A DNA stretch of 64,000 nt from an uncultured Saprospiraceae bacterium (GTDB taxonomy: Bacteria; Bacteroidota; Bacteroidia; Chitinophagales; Saprospiraceae), in NCBI GenBank assembly GCA_938015435.1, contig CALLPN010000028.1:1-64000 (forward strand), read 5' to 3'. Positions 1-8,973 of the stretch are shown piece by piece (positions within the stretch are counted from its first letter, which is position 1; each line of letters opens with the position of its first letter). A program made the translations under genes and the position numbers. The notes under the pieces are model-generated. The model was not told the origin of the DNA and made no database searches. It was given only the letters and a program-made list of their open reading frames with translations.

Positions 1-840
1 ATTTGATCCATCTCAACCCAATGAAATCTGGAGTGCGGATTACAAAGGAAAATTCAAAATAGGAAACAAAAGATATTGTTGGCCTTTAACTATTTGCGAC
101 TCAAATAGTAGAATGATACTGGGAATCTATTGTCACTATAGACCTGACTTTAAGTCCATAAAGCATGCCTACATAACGTAAAGCATGCTTACATAAAGGT
201 TTTCAAGAAATACAGCTTAACAAAATTCATACATACAGACAAAGGAACTCCAATTGAAAGTATGCGTTAGCCTAGAAGATTCCCTAAGCTCTGTTACCGG
301 CTAATTGACTTGGATATTACGTAAGTATTCTCAGATCCTGCCTCTCCGCTACAAAACGGAAGACATGAGCGCATGCATAAGGACTTAAAGGCTTACTGTC
401 GAAACAGAATCCAAAAAACCTTAAGTAAGTAAACAGCAAGTTGTAATGGATGACTTTCTTCACGAATACAATAATGTAAGACCTCATGAATCTTTAGAAA
501 TGAATAAACCCGCAAGAGTTCATGTCGTGTCAGATAGAAATAATACTGAAAAGAGAATTCCTTTCGTATATCCTCTTAATTATAAAGTAATCAAGGTAAC
601 ATCTAATGGTGACGCTAGATGGGGAGCTTACAATTGGGTGCTCATTTCTCGTGCCGCTATTGGTCGATTTCTAGGAACTGAAGAAAAAGGTAATGGGATT
701 TGGAATGTCTATTATCGCGATGTACTTTTAGGATGGATAGATAAAAAGCAGTTAAAACCAAAGAATCATATTTACATATTCATAGAATAAAAGTGTAATC
801 CATGTGGGTTTATAAGTGTAAACTATGTGCCTTACTATAC
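1..840 (+). mobile_element. IS481-family insertion sequence, degenerate copy 1 (left end outside window)
   Basis: The remnant encodes the catalytic core and C-terminus of an IS481-type DDE transposase. Readable pieces in shifting frames are WSADYKGKF (first Asp), a damaged HTDNG region, QNGRHERMH (Glu) and a C-terminal HEYNNVRPHESLEMNKPA block. The only sizeable open frame, 446-790, covers the last 114 residues. Stops and frameshifts occur throughout, including a roughly 19-base tandem duplication near 163-200 (aaagcatgc...tacataa twice). The right end carries two copies of a GTTTACACTTATAAA-like motif in reverse orientation between about 791 and 826, then CTTACTATAC, shared with the other two copies. 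The element cannot encode an active enzyme. The family call is strong; the exact left boundary is not visible. Confidence 0.85.
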
Positions 841-916
841 AGATAATAAATATTTTAGAATCACCACATCAGTTTCAATAACGCTATAGTTTGAACAAAG
901 AAATCGTGCCAAATAG

Positions 917-1495
917 ATGAATCTACAAGAAATGAAATTAGATCAAATTATTGATAATATATATAGACTAAATAAAAAATCGAAAATAGCATTCGAAGAA
1001 TGTATTATTGTGGCGGAGTATCCTAAAGGTCATATTTTATTTAAATCAGGTGAAATCGAAACGAGTATATACTTTATAAAAAAAGGAATCGTGAGAGCTT
1101 ATTCCTATGTTAAACATAATCAAATTACTTTTTGGTTTGGCAAAGAAGGTGACCCTGTTGTCTCCATGAAAAATTATGTCAGTAATCAGAGGGGATATGA
1201 GGATGTAGAATTGCTAGAGGATTGTGAACTCTATCAAATAAAAAGAGAAAGACTTCAAAAACTCTTTTCAGAAGACATTCATATTGCTAATTGGGGTCGA
1301 AAGTTTGCAGAATTAGAACTTATTAAATCTGAAGAACGTCTTATTTCCTTACAATTTGGTACGGCTACAGAAAGATATTCAGCACTTCTTAATAATCACC
1401 CTTCACTTATCCAGCGCGTACCATTAGGATACATTGCATCTTATTTAGGGATCACTCAAGTAAGCTTAAGCAGAATTAGGGCTAAAATTGGATAA
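917..1495 (+). CDS. Crp/Fnr-family transcriptional regulator
   Basis: This 192-residue protein has the Bacteroidota-type Crp/Fnr layout. A cyclic-nucleotide-binding-like beta-roll spans about residues 20-115 (for example GHILFKSGE and IYFIKKGIVRAYSY). A helical linker and a C-terminal winged helix-turn-helix follow, ending YIASYLGITQVSLSRIRAKIG. No cysteine cluster for an Fe-S centre is apparent, so ligand or redox sensing cannot be assigned. It follows an IS481 remnant and precedes a DJ-1-type lipoprotein by about 190 bases. Regulation of that gene or of the nearby redox genes is plausible but inferred only from position. The length is normal for the family. Confidence 0.88.
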   Translation: MNLQEMKLDQIIDNIYRLNKKSKIAFEECIIVAEYPKGHILFKSGEIETSIYFIKKGIVRAYSYVKHNQITFWFGKEGDPVVSMKNYVSNQRGYEDVELLEDCELYQIKRERLQKLFSEDIHIANWGRKFAELELIKSEERLISLQFGTATERYSALLNNHPSLIQRVPLGYIASYLGITQVSLSRIRAKIG

Positions 1496-1682
1496 GGTTT
1501 ACTTTTTATCATTTGTAAAATAGATCTACGATTATATTGTTGAACTTTGTCCTGCAATGATGATCAATTCTATTATAACATCGAAAACCATATTGGCAGC
1601 AAGAAACGAACACGAACACGAACAACTTACTTTCTTCTTGCCAAAAAATAAAGTATTTTAAAAATTTGTAAATATAATTACC

Positions 1683-2495
1683 ATGTTAGATATTATAAAA
1701 ACTGGAGCATTATTTATGCTTATCACATTCGCCTTCATTTACTCAAGCTGTAAGGATCAAAGCAATTCAAGTGAGCCAATTACAAAAACAGAAATAACTG
1801 AAAGTCAAGAATTAAAAAAGATTTTATTTGTTGTGACGAGTCATGACGAGAAAGGAGATACTGGTGTAAAAACTGGATATTATTTAGGAGAAGTATCTCA
1901 TCCTTGGGATGTGTTACATTCTGCAGGTTATGAGATAGATTTTGTTAGTCCAAAAGGTGGCAAAGCACCTGTAGATGCTTTTGATATGAGTGATCCTATA
2001 AATAAGAAATTTTGGGATAATGATATCTACCGGAACAAAATCGAAAACACGAAAAAACCAAACGAATTGAATCCTAATGATTATATCGCCATTCATTATG
2101 CTGGAGGACATGGAGCTATGTGGGATTTTGCTGATAATACACAAATTACCACAATAGCCAGCCAAATATATGAGAATAATGGTTTGGTAAGTGCCGTATG
2201 TCATGGGCCTGCTGGTCTTGTCAATATAAAATTAAGTGATGGCAGCTATCTTGTCGATGGCAAAAAGATAAGCTCTTTTACAAACGAAGAAGAAGTAAAA
2301 GTAAAGCTCGAAAATGTTGTTCCTTTTATGTTAGAGAATAAATTAATTGAGCGTGGAGCTATATTTACAAAGGCTGCAGCTTTCCATGAACATGTAATTG
2401 TGGACCAAAGATTAATCACAGGTCAGAATCCTCAATCTGCGAAAAAAGTAGGTGAAGCTACTTTATTAGAATTACAAAGATTAAAAGCTATTTAA
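1683..2495 (+). CDS. DJ-1/PfpI (Hsp31-like) family lipoprotein
   Basis: This is a 270-residue DJ-1/PfpI superfamily protein. An N-terminal hydrophobic stretch ends in a lipobox-like IYSSC (Cys23), so it is probably a lipoprotein facing the periplasm. The family acid-Cys pair is visible: Glu in TGYYLGE at about residue 70, and the nucleophile Cys193 in AVCHGPAGL. The GGHGAMWDF loop is also typical. Hsp31-like relatives act as glyoxalase III-type or chaperone proteins; the exact activity here is unknown. A broken second copy of its 3' end lies at 4440-4693, and each copy is followed by an ACT_3 pseudogene, so this is the surviving member of a tandem duplication. Confidence 0.88.
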   Translation: MLDIIKTGALFMLITFAFIYSSCKDQSNSSEPITKTEITESQELKKILFVVTSHDEKGDTGVKTGYYLGEVSHPWDVLHSAGYEIDFVSPKGGKAPVDAFDMSDPINKKFWDNDIYRNKIENTKKPNELNPNDYIAIHYAGGHGAMWDFADNTQITTIASQIYENNGLVSAVCHGPAGLVNIKLSDGSYLVDGKKISSFTNEEEVKVKLENVVPFMLENKLIERGAIFTKAAAFHEHVIVDQRLITGQNPQSAKKVGEATLLELQRLKAI

Positions 2496-2753
2496 TAAAT
2501 GAGTGCTGCAGACTGCAATGGTTTTGTCGGAGTATTTCAAATAATGTTAGCTTACATACTTAATGTAATAGGTAGAGTAAAAAAACAATAGTTTTACTTC
2601 TATTTTACTGAATTTAATAGGTACTAGAATGACTTGTTATGATTCACCACTTATGGAATGTATGCCTTAAGTATTACTTGAAGATGTTTGGACTATTGAA
2701 TCTTTAGTATCACTTATTAAATATAAAAGGAAATAATAGAAGACTGGAGAAAG

Positions 2754-3104
2754 TAATTTTTTCTTATTACAAGGAATAACTCCAAAATTAAACGATAGGT
2801 ATTATGTCTTTGCGACTATCAATGATCTTAGTTCAATTAATCAAAAATCCACAATCTATGAATTTAAAGAAGAGGAAGGACAACTATCGTTATAGAGAAA
2901 AACAAAGCAGATGCGCTATATTTGAGCTATAAATATGTGGCCTCTTGGATTATCCTTACAATTCATTCATCTCTTGATGCGGTAGGTTTGATGGCAGTAT
3001 TTTCTACAAAATTAGCAAAAAACAATATTAGTTGTTATGTAATCGCAGGATAATATCACGATCATATTTTTGTTGATAGAAAAGATTCTAATCAATCAAT
3101 TTAG
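2754..3104 (+). pseudogene. ACT_3 (DUF2241-like) domain protein, broken copy A
   Basis: No long ORF survives, but two frames joined near 2880 give a recognisable ACT_3-type protein. The first segment reads YYVFATINDLSSIN...IYEFKEEEG. After a one-base shift it reads TIVIEKNKADALYLSYKYVA, then ASWIILTIHSSLDAVGLMA, then NNISCYVIAG. A TAA then replaces the Tyr codon of the usual GYYHDHIF motif before HDHIFVDRKDSN. One frameshift plus one nonsense codon make it a pseudogene. It lies 3' of the intact DJ-1 gene, mirroring the order of copy B at 4440-5075. The function of intact relatives (small ligand-binding domain) is not known to me in detail. Confidence 0.75.
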
Positions 3105-3154
3105 GTTATAATTAAATTATCTATGAGCCAATAAAAATCCTGTTGCTAACAATA

Positions 3155-4427
3155 GATAGTTTACACTTATAAAGGCATATAGTATAGGCTTATAAAACTC
3201 GATATTTGCTGTAAAAAGCAATAATGGGTTGGAAAACAAAAAGTGTTATGGAACAAAAATTATTATTTATTAAAATGTGGCAGAGCAACAATTATACAAT
3301 GACAGCTCTGTGCGATAGATTCAGCATCTCATGAAATACAGGCCATAAGCTAGTAAAAAGATTTGTAGAGGAAGGAGGAAACTGTCTAGTCACTAACTCA
3401 AAATCTCCTCTCTCAAATCCTCAAAAAACTAATAAGAAAATAGAATCATACATATTGAAAATTAGGAAAAAGTATCCTGATTGGAGCGCCAGAAAATTGA
3501 AGGTCTTACTTGAAGAGAGATACCCCAAGAAAAAATTTCCGTCTGAAACAACAATCAACGCTATTCTTAAGCGCAATAATCTGATCAAACCAAAACGGCG
3601 CAAAAACTCAAAAGAAGGTAAGCTAAATCTCAAATTTGATCCTTCGCAGCCTAAAGAAATTTGGAGTGCTGATTACAAAGGAAAATTCAAAATTGAAAAC
3701 AAAAGGTAGTGCTGGCCACTTACTATTTGCGATTCGAACAGTAAAATCATTCTAGGTATATTCTGTCACTACAGTCCGAACTTTAAATCCGTAAAGCAAG
3801 CGTACAAAAAAAATTTCAAGAAATATGATTTACCAAAATTAATTCATAATGATAACGGTACTCCATTTGGACGCCTGCGATCGCCAAGAAGATTCTCTAA
3901 GCTCTGTTACTGGCTAATCGACTTAGGTATAATGCCAACATTCTCAGATCCTGCCTCTCCGCAACAAAACGGAAGACATGAGCGCATGCACAAGGGCTTA
4001 AAGGCTTACTGTCGAAACAGGATCCCAAAAAACCTTAAGCAAACAGCAAGTTGCAAAGGATGACTTTCTTCACGAATATAATAATGTAAGACCTCATAAA
4101 GCTTTGGAAATGAATAAACCTGCAAAAGTCCATGTTATGTCAGATAGAAAATATACTGAAAAGAGAATTCCTTTCGGGTACCCCATTCATTATAAAGTAA
4201 TCAAGGTAACTTCTAATGGAGCCGCTAGATGGGGAGCTTACAATTGGGTGCCCATTTCTCGTGCCTCTATTGGTCGTTCCATAGGAACTGAAGAAAAAGG
4301 TATTGGGATTTGGAATGTCAATTATCGCGATGTACTTTTAGGATGGATAGATAAAAAGCAGTTAGAATCAAAGAAACACATTTACATATTCATAGAATAA
4401 ACGTGTAAAATATATGTCTTACTATAC
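3155..4427 (+). mobile_element. IS481-family insertion sequence, degenerate copy 2 (most complete)
   Basis: This copy runs from a left GTTTACACTTATAAA motif to the shared right end CTTACTATAC. The transposase can be followed from MGWKTKSVMEQKLLFIK at 3222 through the helix-turn-helix, WSADYKGKF, HNDNGTPFG and NGRHERMHKG to the C-terminal HEYNNVRPH block. Lesions include a TGA in the N-terminal HTH (ISxNTGHK), TAG in place of the Tyr codon after IENKR (3706-3708 region) and frameshifts near 4030-4060. Near the right end, the segment between the two GTGTAAA repeats present in copies 1 and 3 is missing, as if lost by recombination between them. Open fragments are 3455-3709 and 4104-4400. It sits between two copies of a DJ-1/ACT_3 gene pair. 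Confidence 0.87.
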
Positions 4428-4439
4428 ATTAAAAAAATA

Positions 4440-4693
4440 GAAACTCTACTAGAAATAAAGAAAATAAACTCATTTACAAATGAAGAATAAATAAAAGTAA
4501 AACTAGAAAATGAAGTTCCTTTTACGCTAGAAGGCAAATTATTTGAGCGTGAAGGAAAAATTTTAAAGACTACATCTATTACTAAATACGTAGTATAGAT
4601 CAATGATTAGTATCAGGTCAAAATCAACAACCAGCAAAACAAGTTGGAATAGCTACTTTTAAAAAAATACAAAAGTTAGAAAAAACTAAATAA
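4440..4693 (+). pseudogene. DJ-1/PfpI lipoprotein, 3' fragment (second copy)
   Basis: Translated fragments match the C-terminal 80 or so residues of the intact gene at 1683-2495. KKINSFTNEE corresponds to KKISSFTNEE. IKVKLENEVPFTLEGKLFER corresponds to the segment after it (VKVKLENVVPFMLENKLIER). After a stop and a shift, LVSGQNQQPAKQVGIAT corresponds to LITGQNPQSAKKVGEAT. It contains at least two in-frame stops and a frameshift. The 5' two thirds are absent, apparently removed or displaced by IS481 copy 2 immediately upstream. Its relation to the intact copy is seen by direct comparison; the duplication scenario is inference. Confidence 0.75.
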
Positions 4694-4696
4694 CTA

Positions 4697-5075
4697 TCTG
4701 AAGAAACAAATTTATATGAATTAATACAAGGAATGACATCAATAATAAACAATGAGAATATTTGTTTTTAACAATAGAAAACATTAGTATAGTTGACCGA
4801 AAAAATACTATTTTCGAATTTGAAGAAACAGAAGACATAACTATTGTGATTGAAAAAACAAAAGGAGACACACTAAACTATAAATATGAATATATAGCTT
4901 CTTGGATTAGACTCAGAGTTCAATCCTCCCTTGACTTTGTTGGTCTGATAGTAAAAAATTTTGGAAAATTAGCAAAGCATGACATTAGCTGAAATCTCAT
5001 TATTACATCTTAATAAGGCCATATTTTCGTTGATAAGAATGAAGCGAATAAGCCCTTGAGGAATTGATCAAATAA
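4697..5075 (+). pseudogene. ACT_3 (DUF2241-like) domain protein, broken copy B
   Basis: This is a second decayed ACT_3-type protein, parallel to copy A. The longest open piece (4762-4992) reads FLTIENISIVDRKNTIFEFE, then ITIVIEKTKGDTLNYKYEYI, ASWIRLRVQSSLDFVGLIV and LAKHDIS. It then hits TGA where copy A has a Cys codon in NNISCYVIAG. Further on, GHIFVDKNEAN is still legible, followed by a normal-looking C-terminus near 5075. An upstream segment (ETNLYELIQGM) is in another frame and joins through a T-rich slip near 4768. Several independent lesions make expression of a working protein very unlikely. Confidence 0.72.
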
Positions 5076-5134
5076 TCGCAAAAAACACACAATATAGAAT
5101 TGTAACATACATAGAAATTATTAAACTAAGAAAA

Positions 5135-5587
5135 ATGAAAGAAAAAGAAGTAATAAGAAACGGAGAAGGTCAAAACTACAATTATTCTCAAGATCATTGT
5201 TTTGTTAAGCTATCCTCTCATCACACAAATGGTGAGTTAAGTTTTGTTGAAGACACACTAAAACCAAACTTCTATCTAGCAAGGCATCACCATAAAATAA
5301 TGACTGAAGTATTTTATATTTTGGAAGGTGAAGTAGAATTAATCTTTGATAACGAAACTATAATTTCGAAACCAGGAGACACTATTACAGTTCCTCCTAA
5401 CGTATGGCATGCTGCAAGATGTGTAAAAGGCGGAAAAATGCTTTCAATATTCAAAAACGGACAATTTGATTTCTACTTAGAGAAGCTATCGAAAATGACT
5501 GATTCTGATTTTGAAGACTCAGAATTAATGGCAGCTGTAAATGCGGAGTTTGATATTTATGTGGCAGAATTATCTACGCCAACATAA
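5135..5587 (+). CDS. Cupin-domain protein
   Basis: This is a 150-residue single-domain cupin. The first cupin motif is visible as RHHHKIMTEVFYILEGEVEL (metal-binding His and Glu residues) and the second as PGDTITVPPNVWHAARC, which supplies the last His. There is no signal peptide, so it should be cytoplasmic. Substrates cannot be read from such small cupins; members include dioxygenases, isomerases and sensors. It lies between the decayed ACT_3 copy and an MsrQ-like pseudogene, upstream of the ergothioneine genes. Any link to thiol metabolism is positional only. Confidence 0.82.
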   Translation: MKEKEVIRNGEGQNYNYSQDHCFVKLSSHHTNGELSFVEDTLKPNFYLARHHHKIMTEVFYILEGEVELIFDNETIISKPGDTITVPPNVWHAARCVKGGKMLSIFKNGQFDFYLEKLSKMTDSDFEDSELMAAVNAEFDIYVAELSTPT

Positions 5588-5610
5588 GTAACCTCAAACT
5601 TATAAGTATA

Positions 5611-6187
5611 ATGTTTTTAAAGAGAAATAATGTTGGATAATAGTAGCAATTTTAGCAGCACTTCTGATCATTCCCCTATTTAGTATGATGTAAAAAGGAG
5701 GGATAGAAAATATAGATAGACTCTATCATATTACAGGTGAATTTGCTATTAGATGGATGACAGCTGTATTAACCTTAACACCTTTCTATATTGTTTTTGG
5801 TGTATGTAACCTTTTTGTGCGACAAGCAATGGGAATTGCTACTGCAGTTTGGAGTTTTATACATTTCATTATATTTATGTGGGCCAAAGGGTTTGTAGAA
5901 ACATTTGCAAAAGTGAATTATATGGCTGACTTTATAGCAACACTTATTCTTATTCCTTTATTTTTTACCCCTAACCGAAAATCAATGGAATGGTTATAGT
6001 CGAAATGGAAAAAAATCAGAGATTCTCCTATTTGGCTTTATTCTTAAGCTTATTGCATATCGTTCTACTTGATAAACTGTGGTTGGTATATACGATAGAA
6101 GTTGGTCTTGGTTATGTTATCAGAGTTCCCGCGGTAAAAGAAAGAAGTACTGGCTTCCGAAACAATAGAAAAATAGCAAAAAATTAA
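5611..6187 (+). pseudogene. MsrQ-like ferric-reductase-type haem membrane protein, broken
   Basis: The reading can be stitched together as MFLKRNNVG, IIVAILAALLIIPLFSMM, ITGEFAIRWMTAVLTLTPFY, MGIATAVWSFIHFIIFMW, then DFIATLILIPLFF and FSYLALFLSLLHIVLLDKLW. This is the layout of the ferric reductase-like transmembrane family (MsrQ/YedZ type), with His residues on two helices for haem. Lesions are a shift near 5635, TAA at 5691-5693, TAG at 5997-5999 and a frameshift in the poly-A run near 6007. The ORF track therefore shows two pieces, 5757-5999 and 5990-6187. The last codon overlaps the egtB start by one base. Relatives pass electrons to methionine sulfoxide reductases. Confidence 0.7.
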
Positions 6188-7338
6188 TGATGAATATCTC
6201 TAAGAAGTACACTGATATAAGAAAACAAACTGTTGATTTTTGCAATCATTTACAGCCTGAAGACTTTGCGATTCAAGTAGTTCCATTTGCTAGTCCTGCC
6301 AAATGGCATTTAGCACATACTACTTGGTTTTTCGAAACATTTATCTTGCTGCCTAACGTAAAAGATTATACTGTTTTCAATCCAAATTTCAACTTTCTTT
6401 TTAATAGTTATTATAATAATGCTGGCGATAGAATTTTGCAGAATAACAGAGGCAATATGTCTCGTCCTAGCACGGATGAAATTTTCACCTATAGAATCTA
6501 TGTGGATGAAAAAATACAAATTTTATTACATAACGAACAAGAAAAAAAGATTTTGGATTTGGTTGTTTTGGGGCTGAATCACGAGCAGCAACATCAAGAA
6601 TTATTAGTAACCGATGTCAAATATATGTTGGGCCACAACCCTCTCTTTCCTGTTTTTCATGATAAATACAATTTGGTACATGATTCAAATTTGATAGAAA
6701 AAAGTGTAAAAACAACTGAAGGAGTTTACGAAATTGGATATCAAGGAAATGATTTTTGCTATGATAATGAGTTAGGTATTCACAAAGTCTATTTGCCAGA
6801 TTTCGAAATAAATAAACATCTAGTTACCAATGGAGAATTCCTTGAATTTATGGAAGCGGGCGGTTATTTTAATTTTAATCTCTGGTTGGACGATGGTTGG
6901 TCATGGGTAAATAAAAACCAAATAAATGCTCCAATGTACTGGCACAAAATTGAAGACGAATGGCATTACTACACCCTCGCTGGTTTACAAAAAGTAGATA
7001 AAAAGGCTATACTCAGCCATGTCAACTATTATGAAGCCAATGCCTTTGCCGAATGGAAAGGAATGCGCTTACCAACCGAATTTGAATGGGAAATAGCGTC
7101 ACAACAATTTAGTTGGGGTAAACGCTGGGAATGGACTAATAGTGCCTATCTCGCCTATCCAAATTTTGAAAAAGAAAATGGAGCTGTTGGTGAGTACAAT
7201 GGAAAATTCATGAGCAACAGAATTGTGCTTCGTGGAGCCTCAGTAGCTACATCTAAAAATCATAGTAGAAATACTTATCGCAATTTTTTCACTCCCACTG
7301 AAAGATGGCAATTCGCCGGAATCCGATTAGCAAAATAA
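6187..7338 (+). CDS. egtB: Ergothioneine biosynthesis sulfoxide synthase EgtB
   Basis: This 383-residue protein has the two-domain EgtB architecture. An N-terminal DinB-like four-helix bundle carries the iron-binding histidines: KWHLAHTTWFFETF near residue 41, and LNHEQQHQELL near 131. The C-terminal FGE/SUMF-like fold ends in RGASVATSKNHSRNTYRNFF and AGIRLAK. EgtB is a non-haem iron enzyme that joins a cysteine or gamma-glutamylcysteine sulfur to hercynine in an O2-dependent sulfoxidation. The egtD gene follows after one base, so the two are surely co-transcribed. No egtA, egtC or egtE is visible, which is common in EgtB variants that use cysteine directly. That substrate choice is inference. 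Confidence 0.93.
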   Translation: MMNISKKYTDIRKQTVDFCNHLQPEDFAIQVVPFASPAKWHLAHTTWFFETFILLPNVKDYTVFNPNFNFLFNSYYNNAGDRILQNNRGNMSRPSTDEIFTYRIYVDEKIQILLHNEQEKKILDLVVLGLNHEQQHQELLVTDVKYMLGHNPLFPVFHDKYNLVHDSNLIEKSVKTTEGVYEIGYQGNDFCYDNELGIHKVYLPDFEINKHLVTNGEFLEFMEAGGYFNFNLWLDDGWSWVNKNQINAPMYWHKIEDEWHYYTLAGLQKVDKKAILSHVNYYEANAFAEWKGMRLPTEFEWEIASQQFSWGKRWEWTNSAYLAYPNFEKENGAVGEYNGKFMSNRIVLRGASVATSKNHSRNTYRNFFTPTERWQFAGIRLAK

Positions 7339-7339
7339 C

Positions 7340-8287
7340 ATGAATAAAACTTTTAAAAACGAAGTTCACGAAGGATTGTCTTCAAACCCAAAAACGCTTT
7401 CTTCAAAATATTTTTACGATAAAAAAGGAGATGCTATTTTTGTGGAAATAATGAATTTGCCTGAATATTATTTAACGCGAAGTGAGTTAGATATTTTCCA
7501 AAATAAGACTCATAAATTAATTGAAGCCTTTGGTGTACATCCCGATTCCTATTTTGAAATAATAGAATTAGGGGCTGGCGATGGAACTAAGACCAAAGAA
7601 TTATTAAAAGTATTAGATCAAGAAAATTATAATTTCGATTACTTTCCTATCGACATTTCTTCTAATGCCTTGGAGCTCCTAAAACAAGACCTAAAGGTCG
7701 AAATACCAAACCTAAATGTTGAAATTCAACAAGGCGATTATTTTGAAGTATTGACTTCGCTTAGTGACAGCAAGAAACCAAAAGTAGTTTTATTTTTAGG
7801 GTCTAATATTGGAAACATGTATGACGAAATGGCTTCCAAATTTATATACAGCCTCGGTGCAAACTTACAAGCTGGTGACCAAATTCTTTTGGGTGTGGAT
7901 TTAATAAAACCAAAGGAGATTGTATTGCCTGCCTATAACGACAGTCAAGGAATAACTGCCAAGTTCAATATGAATTTGTTAGATAGAATAAATAATGAAT
8001 TGGGGGGAGATTTTAACCTCAATCATTTTGAACACCAACCTGAATACACAGAGAAAGAAGGCATTGCTAGAAGCTTCATTGTAAGCATGACTAATCAGAC
8101 TGTAAAAATTGAAGCTTTAGGGCAATCTTATACCTTTTCCAAAGGGGAAAAAATTCAAATGGAAATTTCAAGAAAGTATAATGATCAATTAATTGGAAAG
8201 ATAATTGAAAATACGGATTTCATCTTGCACGAAAAGGTATTAGACAGTAAAGAATACTTTGCAAATTACATTCTAAAGAGAAACTAG
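7340..8287 (+). CDS. egtD: L-histidine N-alpha-methyltransferase EgtD
   Basis: This is a 315-residue S-adenosylmethionine-dependent methyltransferase of the EgtD family, which trimethylates histidine to hercynine, the substrate of EgtB. The family signature FYDKKGDAIFVEIMNLPEYY begins near residue 25 and is followed by LTRSE. The SAM-binding loop is ELGAGDGTKT near residue 76, and a second motif is FLGSNIGNM near 152. The length matches the usual 310-330 residues. It starts one base after the egtB stop, and the next frame starts three bases after its own stop, so the block reads as one operon. Together the pair predicts production of the antioxidant ergothioneine. Confidence 0.93.
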   Translation: MNKTFKNEVHEGLSSNPKTLSSKYFYDKKGDAIFVEIMNLPEYYLTRSELDIFQNKTHKLIEAFGVHPDSYFEIIELGAGDGTKTKELLKVLDQENYNFDYFPIDISSNALELLKQDLKVEIPNLNVEIQQGDYFEVLTSLSDSKKPKVVLFLGSNIGNMYDEMASKFIYSLGANLQAGDQILLGVDLIKPKEIVLPAYNDSQGITAKFNMNLLDRINNELGGDFNLNHFEHQPEYTEKEGIARSFIVSMTNQTVKIEALGQSYTFSKGEKIQMEISRKYNDQLIGKIIENTDFILHEKVLDSKEYFANYILKRN

Positions 8288-8290
8288 ATA

Positions 8291-8973
8291 GTGGCAATAA
8301 CCACGCTTGGCATATTAGAGCTTGGAAGTCAAACAACTACATTTTACTTAAAAGAAATGAATCGAGTTTTCAATAGGAATAGAGGTGGTTATAACATCTA
8401 TCTATTTCTATTATTCAACACCAATGTTGATACAATTAATTCGTTTTCACCAAATCCTTCTGAGGAGTTAGAGGATATTATTCAAGCTTATATTTCTGAG
8501 GTTGAAAACAGAGATATAGAGCACCTTGTAATTCCTAATATCACACTTCAAAAAACCTTAGACCGTATAAAAAACACAAACATCATTCTTCATCCAATAG
8601 ATATTTGTCTCTCAAAATTATTGAAAACAATTGGTCACAAGTTGTACTGTTTGGGTTATTACATACCATGCAATCGAATTATATCCGAAGTAAATTTGCT
8701 CAACGCGACATAGAAGTATTGCTTTCTACAGAAGAAGACAAGCTGTTTATTGACAAGGTTAGTATAGCTATTTATACAGATACACAAACAGAAGAAATAC
8801 TAAATAAATATAATTTAAAAATAGAAGAATATGCAGCCAGTCATCCAGTAATACTACCTTGTTCCAAATTGTCTATTTTTAAACCAATAAATATAAACTT
8901 GTTAGATATGGCGCAATTACAAATTGAAGAAGCCGTAAATAGAGTTTTAGAAACTAATAATATAATACCATGA
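8291..8973 (+). pseudogene. Aspartate/glutamate racemase family protein, frameshifted
   Basis: The first frame (8291-8713, GTG start) gives the N-terminal half: LGSQTTTFYLKEMN, HLVIPNITLQKTLDRI, ILHPIDICLSK. The second frame (from about 8605) gives IENNWSQVVLFGLLHTMQSN and the C-terminal half to NLLDMAQLQIEEAVNRVL. A single-base slip near 8610-8620 separates them, where the duplicate reading of the A/T-rich stretch overlaps. The usual second catalytic motif ACTELS reads PCSKLS, so the Cys remains but the following Thr and Glu are changed. It starts three bases after egtD and overlaps the next gene by four bases, so it was once part of the same operon. Translational frameshifting cannot be excluded but is less likely. 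Confidence 0.72.

Noticed and set aside
1914-2204. 96-residue minus ORF inside the DJ-1 gene, and the similar antisense ORFs throughout the track
   Set aside because: They lie wholly within strongly supported genes on the other strand and show no family motif.
2496-2753. A further gene between DJ-1 and the ACT_3 remnant
   Set aside because: Only very short frames with stops; a weak A/T hairpin near 2577-2600 lacks a proper T-run.
6187-7338. EgtB as a formylglycine-generating enzyme for the sulfatase at 19368
   Set aside because: The DinB-type iron-binding domain and adjacent egtD fix it as EgtB; the FGE-like fold is shared ancestry only.
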